Made by a program: the position numbers and the translations under genes. The notes under the pieces are model-generated. The model was not told the origin of the DNA, did no database searches, and saw only the letters and a list, made by a program, of their open reading frames with translations. From positions 1 to 40,277 of the forward strand of contig JAGGVE010000020.1 in the NCBI GenBank assembly GCA_021163505.1: 40,277 bases of DNA, written 5' to 3'. The stretch is from Candidatus Iainarchaeum sp. Its GTDB lineage: Archaea > Iainarchaeota > Iainarchaeia > Iainarchaeales > DTGL01. This document shows, in pieces, positions 1-7,896 of the stretch (positions are counted from its first letter, which is position 1; each line of letters begins with the position of its first letter).

Positions 1-968
1 AGAATATCTTCTTTCTTTTCCTCCTTCTTCAGACCGTAGAGTTTCAGGATTGCATCGTCCATCTGCTTGCCGCTCAAGTGCACATAGCGAGCTGCCATAT
101 CTGAATCGCGGACCCATCCAAAGTACTCCTTCATCTGCGCTTCCGTCAAGAACTGCGCCAAGTAGGTTGCTCTGGAGTGCCTGAAGTTGTGCGGGTTCAC
201 AGGTTTTTTCAGGCCTGCCCTTCTTGCAATTTTGTGAAGCTGAAGCCTCATTGCATCATAGGTCATCAAAGAAACTTTATCCACATTTGTGCTGACCCAG
301 AGAGGTGCTTCCGGATCCTCTCTTCTGGGATGGTAGTTTATCCACTCCAGAAGGTAAGGAGCAGCACTAACCAGGCGGATTCTTCGCATGCCTGTTTTTC
401 CGTTTATTGTGATCTTACAGCCAAACTCATCAAAGACGACATGCTTTATTTTCATTGTTCCGATTTCGCCAGCTCTCGCACCGGATTCCCAGAGGACCGC
501 AACAAGCGCTTTGTCCCGTTTGTTCTCGCAGAATTTGAGAAGAAGCTTTACATCCTCTGGCGTGAGCAGCTCCTCAGGGAGCTTCTTGATTCGGTTTTCC
601 TTGACACGCATCCAAGCAACACATTCCGGGTACTCGTTGTTGCCGTTAAGCCACTTGTGGAACACTTTAAGGACCTTGATGTAGGTGTGCACGGTTTCTT
701 GAGATAGCCCCTTTCTCTTGAGCTCTGCTATGAATTTCATGTAATCTTCCTTTGTGGCTTTATCAAAGTCTTTACCCAAAGCGATAGCAACAATTTTCAG
801 AATATTTGTTTGTCTTGATATTCTCGCAACACTGAGATCTCTGGCAAAGTTGTAGTCGTGGAATTTGAGAATCAGCTCTTTGTTGCGCTTCGATATCTTT
901 TTGGATTTTTTAATGGATTCTATTTCCTTATCTAAAAGCTTCTTATAATCGTGGAATTTTTCATACAT
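1..968 (-). CDS. Tyrosine recombinase/integrase (XerC/D-like, archaeal), C-terminus truncated by window edge
   Basis: Manual minus-strand translation from ATG at 968: MYEKFHDYKKLLDKEIESIKKSKKISKRNKELILKFHDYNFARDLSVARISRQ...; catalytic motifs SGARAGEIG (Arg), HNFRHSRATYLAQ (HxxR) and YVHLSGKQMDDAI; open to the window edge, which explains its absence from the ORF track. Confidence 0.9.
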   Translation of the reverse strand, partial: MYEKFHDYKKLLDKEIESIKKSKKISKRNKELILKFHDYNFARDLSVARISRQTNILKIVAIALGKDFDKATKEDYMKFIAELKRKGLSQETVHTYIKVLKVFHKWLNGNNEYPECVAWMRVKENRIKKLPEELLTPEDVKLLLKFCENKRDKALVAVLWESGARAGEIGTMKIKHVVFDEFGCKITINGKTGMRRIRLVSAAPYLLEWINYHPRREDPEAPLWVSTNVDKVSLMTYDAMRLQLHKIARRAGLKKPVNPHNFRHSRATYLAQFLTEAQMKEYFGWVRDSDMAARYVHLSGKQMDDAILKLYGLKKEEKKEDI

Positions 969-972
969 TTAA

Positions 973-1024
973 CTACGCCCTCCTGCACCGAAAAGTTTAA
1001 AAAGGCAAGAGGCGGAGGGCGTAG
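973..1024. repeat. Perfect 11-bp inverted repeat (CTACGCCCTCC ... GGAGGGCGTAG) upstream of the integrase
   Basis: 973-983 ctacgccctcc and 1014-1024 ggagggcgtag, 30-nt spacer containing an A/T-rich TATA-like stretch (tttaaaaa). Confidence 0.85.
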
Positions 1025-1038
1025 AACTTAAACGGGTA

Positions 1039-1209
1039 CGCCCAGGCCGGGACTCGAACCCGGATCGCAGCCTTCCTGCAATTTGCTGAATATTGGTAGC
1101 GGGTTGCTGGAGGTATCGGAACCCGCTCGTTTGGTTGCTGGGGATAATAAGGACCCGCTGAGGTCCTTATTTCGACAGGGCCGCATCCTAACCCTTAGAC
1201 TACCTGGGC
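1039..1209 (-). tRNA. tRNA-Asp(GUC) with 99-nt intron at canonical position 37/38
   Basis: Acceptor GCCCAGG/CCTGGGC, T arm CCGGG-TTCGAGT-CCCGG, anticodon stem CGGCC/GGCTG with loop CTGTCG^A; intron 1074-1172; BHB central helix CUGU/GCAG. Confidence 0.9.
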
Positions 1210-1375
1210 ATAAATATAATTATAAGTTAGATGCAAGGTTTAAAAAATAATTCCCTTATGCAGTTAGAATTACTTAAATAAAATGAGTGCTTTTCCATAT
1301 ATGCCAGGAGCCAGAATTATTCCACTTAAAAAATTATCCCACTTAAATTCTGCTAACTAACTCATTGCTGGTGAG

Positions 1376-2185
1376 ATGAAAAAAATGGAACCGAAAATAA
1401 TAAAGATTAAAGCCAAGAAGGCCTTTACCCCAACCAGAATTCCAGGAGCGGATTATGTTTTAAATCAATATATCGGCTGCCAGCATGCGTGCAAGTACTG
1501 CTATGCTAAGTTCATGTGCAAGTGGCACAAACATGGAAAATGGGGAAGCTGGGTTGTGGTTAAGGAAAATTTACCAGAGCTTGTTAAAAATGAAAGTGCG
1601 GAGGGGAAAGTTTATATGTCAAGTGTTAGCGATCCCTATCAGCCAATAGAAAAAGAAATCAAACTAACTAGAAGGGTTTTAGAAAATATGGATAAGAAAA
1701 CGAGATTGGGAATTTTAACAAAATCTGATTTAATTTTGAGGGATATTGATGTTTTTAAAGAGTTTAAAGATATTGAGGTTGGTTTAACAGTAAACGGTTT
1801 CGATGGAGAATTGAAAAAAGAAATAGAGCCATTCTCTCCGAGCAATGAAAAAAGGATTCATGCTCTGAAAGTGCTTTATGAAAATGGCATTAAAAACTAT
1901 GCGTTTATTTCTCCAATAATTCCGAATCTGGTTGATGTAGGAGAATTAATCAGGGAAACAAAAAACTTTGTAAATTTTTACTGGTTTGAGTTTTTGAATT
2001 TAAAAGCGAGTGGTAGGGAATTTGGAGAATGGTTGAGAGAAAATTATGCGGAAAGCCACGAAATACTTACCCATAAAATTAAACTTGAGAGATACGTAGA
2101 AAATGTGATAGATGTCATAAAAAATAGCAGAATTTGTGTAAAGGGTATCTGCATTCATTATCCGAAACTTGTGGTGGTGAGATGA
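1376..2185 (+). CDS. Radical SAM protein, SplB/spore-photoproduct-lyase-like (COG1533-type)
   Basis: YIGCQHACKYCYAKFM (CxxxCxxC), SSVSDPYQPIEKEIKLTRRVLE, LGILTKSDLILRDIDVF. Confidence 0.85.
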   Translation: MKKMEPKIIKIKAKKAFTPTRIPGADYVLNQYIGCQHACKYCYAKFMCKWHKHGKWGSWVVVKENLPELVKNESAEGKVYMSSVSDPYQPIEKEIKLTRRVLENMDKKTRLGILTKSDLILRDIDVFKEFKDIEVGLTVNGFDGELKKEIEPFSPSNEKRIHALKVLYENGIKNYAFISPIIPNLVDVGELIRETKNFVNFYWFEFLNLKASGREFGEWLRENYAESHEILTHKIKLERYVENVIDVIKNSRICVKGICIHYPKLVVVR

Positions 2186-2439
2186 AAATAACAAAGGCAA
2201 ACCTTGAGGAATTGATTAGAAAATTGGGCGGGAAAATAATAGATGCAGGAAAACCTGTTAAAACTGTAGAACAGGCTGTTAAAGCAACTGGTTCAGAGCC
2301 AAAACAAATAATAAAATCCTTGCTCTTCATCTCTGAAGAAGAACCTGTACTGGTTATAGTGGATGGTGAATCAAAAGTTGACCTTGATAATATCACAAAG
2401 TATAACAATGAATTCAAATCACCAGAATTATGGAATTAA
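2182..2439 (+). pseudogene. YbaK/ProX-type aminoacyl-tRNA deacylase domain, apparently truncated at C-terminus
   Basis: MKITKANLEELIRKLGGKIIDAGKPVKTVEQAVKATGSEPKQIIKSLLFISEEEPVLVIVDGESKVDLDNI matches N-terminal half of the family; only 85 aa; ATGA overlap with upstream gene. Confidence 0.6.
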
Positions 2440-2532
2440 AGATAGGGTTATCCAATGACGGCTCGAAGGAACGCTTCCTGCTTCGCTTGGAACCTTGGTT
2501 CTGTTAACAGGCAGGGTTGCCTTTGCTATCGC

Positions 2533-3690
2533 TCACTTCGGTGCTTTTTCAAGAACATAAATCAAGCGTTCAATCTTGTGCCATTCCTCTTTGTAGAGAT
2601 ATGGCACGCTTGCTTTTATTGGCAAATTCTCAGTGGCATTGAAAATCCTGAAACCGTTCTCATGCAAAATTTTATCCATATTGATTGTAAAGAGCTTTGA
2701 ATTCTTTGTTCTGAATCTTGGAATCACGATCACTATCTTTCCATTAGGCTTCAGAACAAGCTTTGCTTCACTGAAAAATTTCTTATAAAGCCTCTGAAGC
2801 GTTGAAACAATTTGCTTAGCTTCCTGCTCTGCAGGCAACTTTTTGAGCAAAGGTCCAAGTTCTGGCTCTGTCACAATCGCGTCAATAGATTCATTTTCGA
2901 AATAATCGGAAAGCCTCCTTGCATCGCCGCTCTTTACCCCAAAATCTGCGCTTGTATTAAAACGCTCCTTAATCCATTCAAGATTTTCTGTGCAACGCTT
3001 TGCCCTTTCTGGACTCAATTCCAAACCTTTAACATTATAGCCGAGCAGCATTGCTTCCTGAAGCACTGTGCCGATGCCACAGAATGGATCTAATATTGTG
3101 GCTCTTGGCTTGGTGCAGCTCAAGTTTACAAGGATTCGTGCAAGCCGCACGGAACTCATTATCTCCGGCTCGACGAATGGTCTTTCTTCATCGCGCTCTC
3201 TGAATTTGTGTGGATCTGAGCATGCGATTGTTTTAGCAACAAAAAATTTTGAATTATTTTTAATGACGATTATATCAACATGCTCACAGAGTTTTTTTGC
3301 CAATATGTGCGGAGCAACAAACTTATGAACCGCTTTCAACTTTTGCCTCTTAAATGCATCTTTAAAAAATTCTCTCACTGACGAGCTCGCATTTATAACA
3401 TCAATAAAATACATTATTTTGTTTTTTGTTCCTTCATAAAGATCCGCGCTTGAAATTCTTTCTTCCAATTCATTTTCATTGCAGGAAAAAAGAAGCTTTG
3501 CGATCTTTACTGTGCCAGCAAGCTCTTCAACCAGAGCTTCAGCGCTAAACTCTTGTGGAAACGAAATCAGACAAGCCCTCTCAAACCGCGCTATTGGCTT
3601 GAAAGCGAGCTCGCGAGCTTTAAAATAGCTTGCAAGTTCCAAGTATGAAAGCTTAGGGTTCCTTCCAAATAGGAAAATACATTCACACAT
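2533..3690 (-). CDS. Trm11/Trm-G10-like tRNA guanine-N2 methyltransferase family protein
   Basis: ATILDPFCGIGTVLQEAMLLGYNVKGLELSPERAKRCTENL and TEPELGP motif IV variant. Confidence 0.75.
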   Translation of the reverse strand: MCECIFLFGRNPKLSYLELASYFKARELAFKPIARFERACLISFPQEFSAEALVEELAGTVKIAKLLFSCNENELEERISSADLYEGTKNKIMYFIDVINASSSVREFFKDAFKRQKLKAVHKFVAPHILAKKLCEHVDIIVIKNNSKFFVAKTIACSDPHKFRERDEERPFVEPEIMSSVRLARILVNLSCTKPRATILDPFCGIGTVLQEAMLLGYNVKGLELSPERAKRCTENLEWIKERFNTSADFGVKSGDARRLSDYFENESIDAIVTEPELGPLLKKLPAEQEAKQIVSTLQRLYKKFFSEAKLVLKPNGKIVIVIPRFRTKNSKLFTINMDKILHENGFRIFNATENLPIKASVPYLYKEEWHKIERLIYVLEKAPK

Positions 3691-3695
3691 GAGAA

Positions 3696-5471
3696 TCAGT
3701 TCTGCTTGAATTCCTCGATAGCCCTTCTGTAATGCTTGATTATCTTTGCCTGTTCTTCTTTAGATATCTTTCTTATATACTTATCATCACTTAGTTTCTT
3801 ACCAGTGCGCTTTTCCCACTCGCGGGCAGGAATTGAGTATTCTTTTTGCACCTTATCTCTGTATACATTTGGAAAAACATTGAATGCGCAGAAAGGAACT
3901 ATTCTGCCATCAGGCATTGCATAATGTATGCAGCAACGCTCAACGCGATCCACATCGTAATTATAGGTGTCCATAAAATGCATCATTCCTATAAAAAGCG
4001 AACGATAATGGAATTCCTTCAATCCATCATAACTACCGCTTATAAGTGCTTGAACTAGCATTTTGCCTAAGTTGAGATTTGCTGGCTGCTTTTCTTTATC
4101 TATAAATGTATTGAGCTTTGCAAGGAGCTTCGCTGCACTTATTATTGTGCTCACCTTTTTGGATTTGCTGTTTCTTATCTCGGCAGTAAGCTGTTTCAGA
4201 TATTCAAATAGTCCTTCTACATCAACAAAGCGTGTTATTGGCACAAAGCGCTTTCCATCTAAGAATACATAGGTGCCTGCTCCGCAAGCAAAATGCGTCG
4301 AAAGCCTATACTGCTGTTTTTCCTTAATTGCTTCCACTAAATCGCTTATTACGCCAACACAAGGCACGCAGTAGAAGTCATCCATACTAATCTGGCCATA
4401 AGTCTGTTCTTCAATAAGCTTGAGCACTTTTGGAATTGTAACGCGCTGCTTCTCGCGCTCTTTGCTAGGCATCATCCCAACAAGAGAAACAGGCTGGAAA
4501 TTTACACCCCGAACAACATCAATATTGTAAGCAGCGTATCTTATAATATCGCCAAGCTCGTGCGTATTAATACCACCAATCACTGTTGGTACAAGTACAA
4601 TGCCTGCGTTTTTTGCTTTGCGCACATTTTCTATTGCTTTTGGAACTTCCCAGAAATTTTTTGGATTCGTTTCAGGGCTAACCCCATCAAAACTCATATA
4701 CATTACATTGGCACCGGCATTTACAATCTTTTTTACAAGCTCAGGATCCTGGCTAAATCTTATAGCGTTTGTGTTGAACTGTACATGCTCAAACCCTTCT
4801 TCTCTGCACATCTTTACTATTTCAACAATATCTGACCTTATTGCCGGCTCGCCACCAGTTATCTGCACAGCATTGCATGGCACAGGCCTTTCTTCTTTGA
4901 GCATTCTCAGCATCTGCCTTATCTGCTCCAAGCTTGGTTCATAAACAGGCTCATCTCTTTTTTGATAGAAGAAGCAGTACCAGCAGGAGAGGTCACAGCG
5001 ATTTGTTACAACAATATTTGCCAGTGCTGTATGGCTTTTATGCTGCTTACACAGCCCGCAATCGTTTGGGCAAACTAGGCTTTCCAGAGGTTTATCTATT
5101 TGTGGGTTTTCCAGCTTTATTCCAGGGTCTGCAAACTGCATTTGTTTATAGTAATAATCAGCATCTTCCCAATAATAATCAGTAAATACGCCGTGTTTTG
5201 GGCAATGTTTTCTCATGGAAATTTTTCCATCTTTTTCAAAAATTAGTGCAGGAATGCGCATCTCTTCCCAGCGCTTTTCCTCCGCACAGGCAGGACAAAC
5301 GCTCATTATCAACCTTATCGGTTTCTCGCCCTTGCATAAAAGCTTTTTTATGGTTTTTAGAGCGTCCTCTTTGCTGAGCTTTACGTTTGCGCTTACCGTA
5401 ACTATGCCATCGCCAAATTCTATTGGCGTATCGCCAGAATATATTTTCCTAAGAATAATTTTTCGCACCAT
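3696..5471 (-). CDS. Radical SAM protein of the MJ0619/tetraether lipid synthase (Tes)-like family
   Basis: VTNRCDLSCWYCFF radical SAM motif, additional Cys clusters (CPACAEE, CPKHG, CPNDCGLCKQHKSHT, CCIHYAMPDGRIVPFCAFN); start chosen at MVRKIILRK rather than the longest ORF (5534). Confidence 0.75.
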   Translation of the reverse strand: MVRKIILRKIYSGDTPIEFGDGIVTVSANVKLSKEDALKTIKKLLCKGEKPIRLIMSVCPACAEEKRWEEMRIPALIFEKDGKISMRKHCPKHGVFTDYYWEDADYYYKQMQFADPGIKLENPQIDKPLESLVCPNDCGLCKQHKSHTALANIVVTNRCDLSCWYCFFYQKRDEPVYEPSLEQIRQMLRMLKEERPVPCNAVQITGGEPAIRSDIVEIVKMCREEGFEHVQFNTNAIRFSQDPELVKKIVNAGANVMYMSFDGVSPETNPKNFWEVPKAIENVRKAKNAGIVLVPTVIGGINTHELGDIIRYAAYNIDVVRGVNFQPVSLVGMMPSKEREKQRVTIPKVLKLIEEQTYGQISMDDFYCVPCVGVISDLVEAIKEKQQYRLSTHFACGAGTYVFLDGKRFVPITRFVDVEGLFEYLKQLTAEIRNSKSKKVSTIISAAKLLAKLNTFIDKEKQPANLNLGKMLVQALISGSYDGLKEFHYRSLFIGMMHFMDTYNYDVDRVERCCIHYAMPDGRIVPFCAFNVFPNVYRDKVQKEYSIPAREWEKRTGKKLSDDKYIRKISKEEQAKIIKHYRRAIEEFKQN

Positions 5472-5569
5472 ATTATCGCCAATATAACACAGGGGAGTAA
5501 AACATTTAAAATGTTCAATTTTTAAATATTCCACAAACTATTTTTATATGAATGTGAATACAGCTTTTT

Positions 5570-5655
5570 GGTGGGGTGGCCCAGTTGGTCCACGGCGGCA
5601 GCCTGCTAAGCTGCTGAGCTTTGTGCTCGCCCGGGTTCGAATCCCGGCCCCACCG
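5570..5655 (+). tRNA. tRNA-Ser(GCU)
   Basis: Acceptor GGTGGGG/CCCCACC, anticodon arm GCAGC-CTGCTAA-GCTGC, long variable arm TGAGCTTTGTGCTCG, T loop TTCGAAT. Confidence 0.93.
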
Positions 5656-6375
5656 CTACTTTCTTTTTATTGGAACTTTGGTTAGATATAAAATCCAAGA
5701 ATCTTCTGCCCGCTTTTTGCCCTTTACTTTTATCGCTTTAACGAGTTTAAAGCCCGGTATCTCTTTTAAGTAGTCTTCCGGTTTTCTTTCTATATATTCA
5801 TGGTCCAGCTCTTCCACAAAAACAGGCATTGTTGTTATAAGCAGGCCGCCTTCGTTTAATATTTTCCACACTGCCCTAAAATCTCTTACAAGGTTTGGCG
5901 AATATTCGAGGCCATAGTAAGAAAAAGCCACATCAAACCGCTGTTTTGGAAATTTTTTTGGAAGTTTGTAAAAAGGAGCGACAACCCACATAATTCCCTT
6001 GCCTTTTTTCCATTCGGGATTATAATTCAAAGAAATGCCTGCCAAAATTACCTTTTTATCATCTGGAAACAGACCGCGAAGCTCCCTCAATGCCACACCT
6101 TCGCCGCAACCAAGGTCTATTATACTTGCCTTTCCACGCGCATTTATAATTTTCTTTATAAGCTCACTAAAATTCGTTTTAAATGCGCCTTCAATTTCTT
6201 TAAGTCCTGTTCTCATGTATTTGTAGCCATAATTCACTATTTTTTCTTTTTTATCCAAAAACACGCGCCGCCTTGCGTTCATTCGTTCTTGACGTAGCAG
6301 TAGAGCCTCTGCTTTTCTCACAGGTGATTTTTTGTGCAAAGGTGGCTTTCTTTTTGGCATCTTCTCCCACTTCAA
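5656..6375 (-). CDS. Class I SAM-dependent methyltransferase
   Basis: SIIDLGCGEGVALRELRGLFP motif I; FDVAFSYYGLEYSPNLVRDFRAVWKILNEGG. Confidence 0.75.
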   Translation of the reverse strand: MKWEKMPKRKPPLHKKSPVRKAEALLLRQERMNARRRVFLDKKEKIVNYGYKYMRTGLKEIEGAFKTNFSELIKKIINARGKASIIDLGCGEGVALRELRGLFPDDKKVILAGISLNYNPEWKKGKGIMWVVAPFYKLPKKFPKQRFDVAFSYYGLEYSPNLVRDFRAVWKILNEGGLLITTMPVFVEELDHEYIERKPEDYLKEIPGFKLVKAIKVKGKKRAEDSWILYLTKVPIKRK

Positions 6376-6426
6376 ACAAATGGTGAATAATTCTATTTTT
6401 AATAATTTTTCATTGGAAAATTTACT

Positions 6427-6810
6427 ATGGGAATATTAAAACTTATTCAGAAAAAGGAGAAGAAACCGCTCGGTATATGCATCCCTGAGCATCAAAAGCA
6501 GAAGATTGGAAAGCTTGCAGAGAAAGCCACCAACGAAGTAAAGAGCGCAAGCATTCCTAAAAATAGTGCGGCCTTTGAAGTAGAGGAGTGTTTTAATATA
6601 CATAGCTTAGCAATGATAAAGGGCAAAGTGTTAAGGGGAATGGTGACAGATAAGGATAAGGTAATCTTAGAGGGAAAGAAATTAAAGATCTCTGAGCTTA
6701 GAGTGCATGACAGGAGAGTTAAAATGTTGGACGAAGGCGACCACGGAGCAATATTTCTTAATATAGAAAATCTACGCTTGCAACCCGGCGTGGTTATTGA
6801 AATTTCTTAA
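6427..6810 (+). CDS. Small protein with EF-Tu/SelB domain-2-like fold
   Basis: FEVEECFNIHSLAMIKGKVLRGMVTDKDKVILEGKKLKISELRVHDRRVKMLDEGDHGAIFLNIENLRLQPGVVIEI resembles translation factor beta-barrel domain. Confidence 0.6.
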   Translation: MGILKLIQKKEKKPLGICIPEHQKQKIGKLAEKATNEVKSASIPKNSAAFEVEECFNIHSLAMIKGKVLRGMVTDKDKVILEGKKLKISELRVHDRRVKMLDEGDHGAIFLNIENLRLQPGVVIEIS

Positions 6811-6814
6811 TTTT

Positions 6815-6898
6815 GCAGGGGTACCGAAGCGGCCAAACGGACCAGACTCAAGATCTGGTGGCTTAGTGCCTTCGGGGGTTCGAATCCTCCCCCCTGCA
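6815..6898 (+). tRNA. tRNA-Leu(CAA)
   Basis: Acceptor GCAGGGG/CCCCTGC, anticodon arm CCAGA-CTCAAGA-TCTGG, long variable arm, T arm GGGGG-TTCGAAT-CCTCC. Confidence 0.92.
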
Positions 6899-6977
6899 CA
6901 TATTTTCTCTGCTTTTAAACAAAAGTATTAAATATGGGTTTGAATTAATTATTCTAATTTGTCTGGAAGGTGATTTA

Positions 6978-7331
6978 ATGGGAATCAAAAGCCGAATTGT
7001 GAGAAGAAAAGCGTTTCCAAAAGCCACACGTGTAAAATTTAACGCACTGACACAACAAATAGAAGCAAAATCCTCTCGAAGAATAGGCCCTGTAAAAATT
7101 GAAAGTTCCACAAAATACACCCCAAAAGGCAAATTTGTTTCGAGCTGGAAACGAGTTGAAAGACCAAGCTTAAGAAAGCCGGGCAGAAGGGTAATCAAAA
7201 CAACGATTGTTTCTAGGGAAGCTGGCAAAAAGGAAAAACTTGTGATAAAAGAGGTCCCTGGAAAAGCAGCATATGAGACTAAAGTAACAAAGAAGATCAA
7301 ATCGTTTTCAAGGAAAACAGTTAGGAAATAA
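6978..7331 (+). CDS. Hypothetical highly basic small protein
   Basis: Open 117-aa ORF in an otherwise intergenic slot, Lys/Arg-rich, TATA-like sequence and ggaaggtga upstream; antisense ORF 6863-7300 overlaps tRNA-Leu and is less plausible. Confidence 0.6.
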   Translation: MGIKSRIVRRKAFPKATRVKFNALTQQIEAKSSRRIGPVKIESSTKYTPKGKFVSSWKRVERPSLRKPGRRVIKTTIVSREAGKKEKLVIKEVPGKAAYETKVTKKIKSFSRKTVRK

Positions 7332-7350
7332 CAACGGGTGCTTACTCTAA

Positions 7351-7644
7351 TTAGATGCCAAGTTTTTTTCTCGCTTCATGGCTCATCCGCTCGGGAGTCC
7401 AGGCAGGTTCAAATATAAGCTGCACTTCAGCCTTTTTTACATTGGGCAATTTAGAAACGGCCTCTTCCACTTGCGCTTTTAAATAGCTTTGAAGTGGGCA
7501 AGCAGGATTTGTGAGAGTCATTTTTACATTTACTTCATTATTATTTACTTCTACACTATAAACCAAGCCGAGGTCCACTATACTTAGCCCTATTTCAGGG
7601 TCTATTACCTGCTTTAAGGTAGACCAAACTTCTTCTTTCGAGAC
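7351..7644 (-). CDS. MIP18/SufT-like (DUF59) iron-sulfur assembly family protein
   Basis: MVSKEEVWSTLKQVIDPEIGLSIVDLGLVYSVEV...MTLTNPACPLQSYL. Confidence 0.85.
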   Translation of the reverse strand, partial: VSKEEVWSTLKQVIDPEIGLSIVDLGLVYSVEVNNNEVNVKMTLTNPACPLQSYLKAQVEEAVSKLPNVKKAEVQLIFEPAWTPERMSHEARKKLGI

Positions 7645-7652
7645 CATAGATA

Positions 7653-7871
7653 TTACTTTATATGTATACATGTAACCGGGCAGTTCTGCGCAGCTTGCTT
7701 TGCACATTCTTGCTCTTCTGGAGTAAATTCCTTTTCGAGGACAAAATTGCCTCCCTCTGCTATGCCGCCTTTGAGCTTTGCTTTTGCACCTTCCATCTCA
7801 AACAAAGCAGGGCACAGAGCAACGCAGGTGCCACAACCAATGCATTTTTCAACTTCATGCACAACCTTCAT
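7653..7871 (-). CDS. Ferredoxin, single 4Fe-4S cluster type
   Basis: CIGCGTCVALCP ... CPVTCIHIK. Confidence 0.85.
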   Translation of the reverse strand: MKVVHEVEKCIGCGTCVALCPALFEMEGAKAKLKGGIAEGGNFVLEKEFTPEEQECAKQAAQNCPVTCIHIK

Positions 7872-7896
7872 AGACTCACGCTCCTAAAAATTATTT

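Noticed and set aside
177-707. ORF 177..707 + (176 aa) and 388..684 +
   Set aside because: Antisense shadow of the clear minus-strand tyrosine recombinase.
2455-2700. ORF 2455..2700 + (81 aa)
   Set aside because: Overlaps the 3' end of the Trm11-like gene on the other strand; composition is not protein-like.
6863-7300. ORF 6863..7300 - (145 aa)
   Set aside because: Runs through the tRNA-Leu gene (C-terminal read ...GEDSNPRRH is the antisense of the T arm) and is antisense to the basic ORF.
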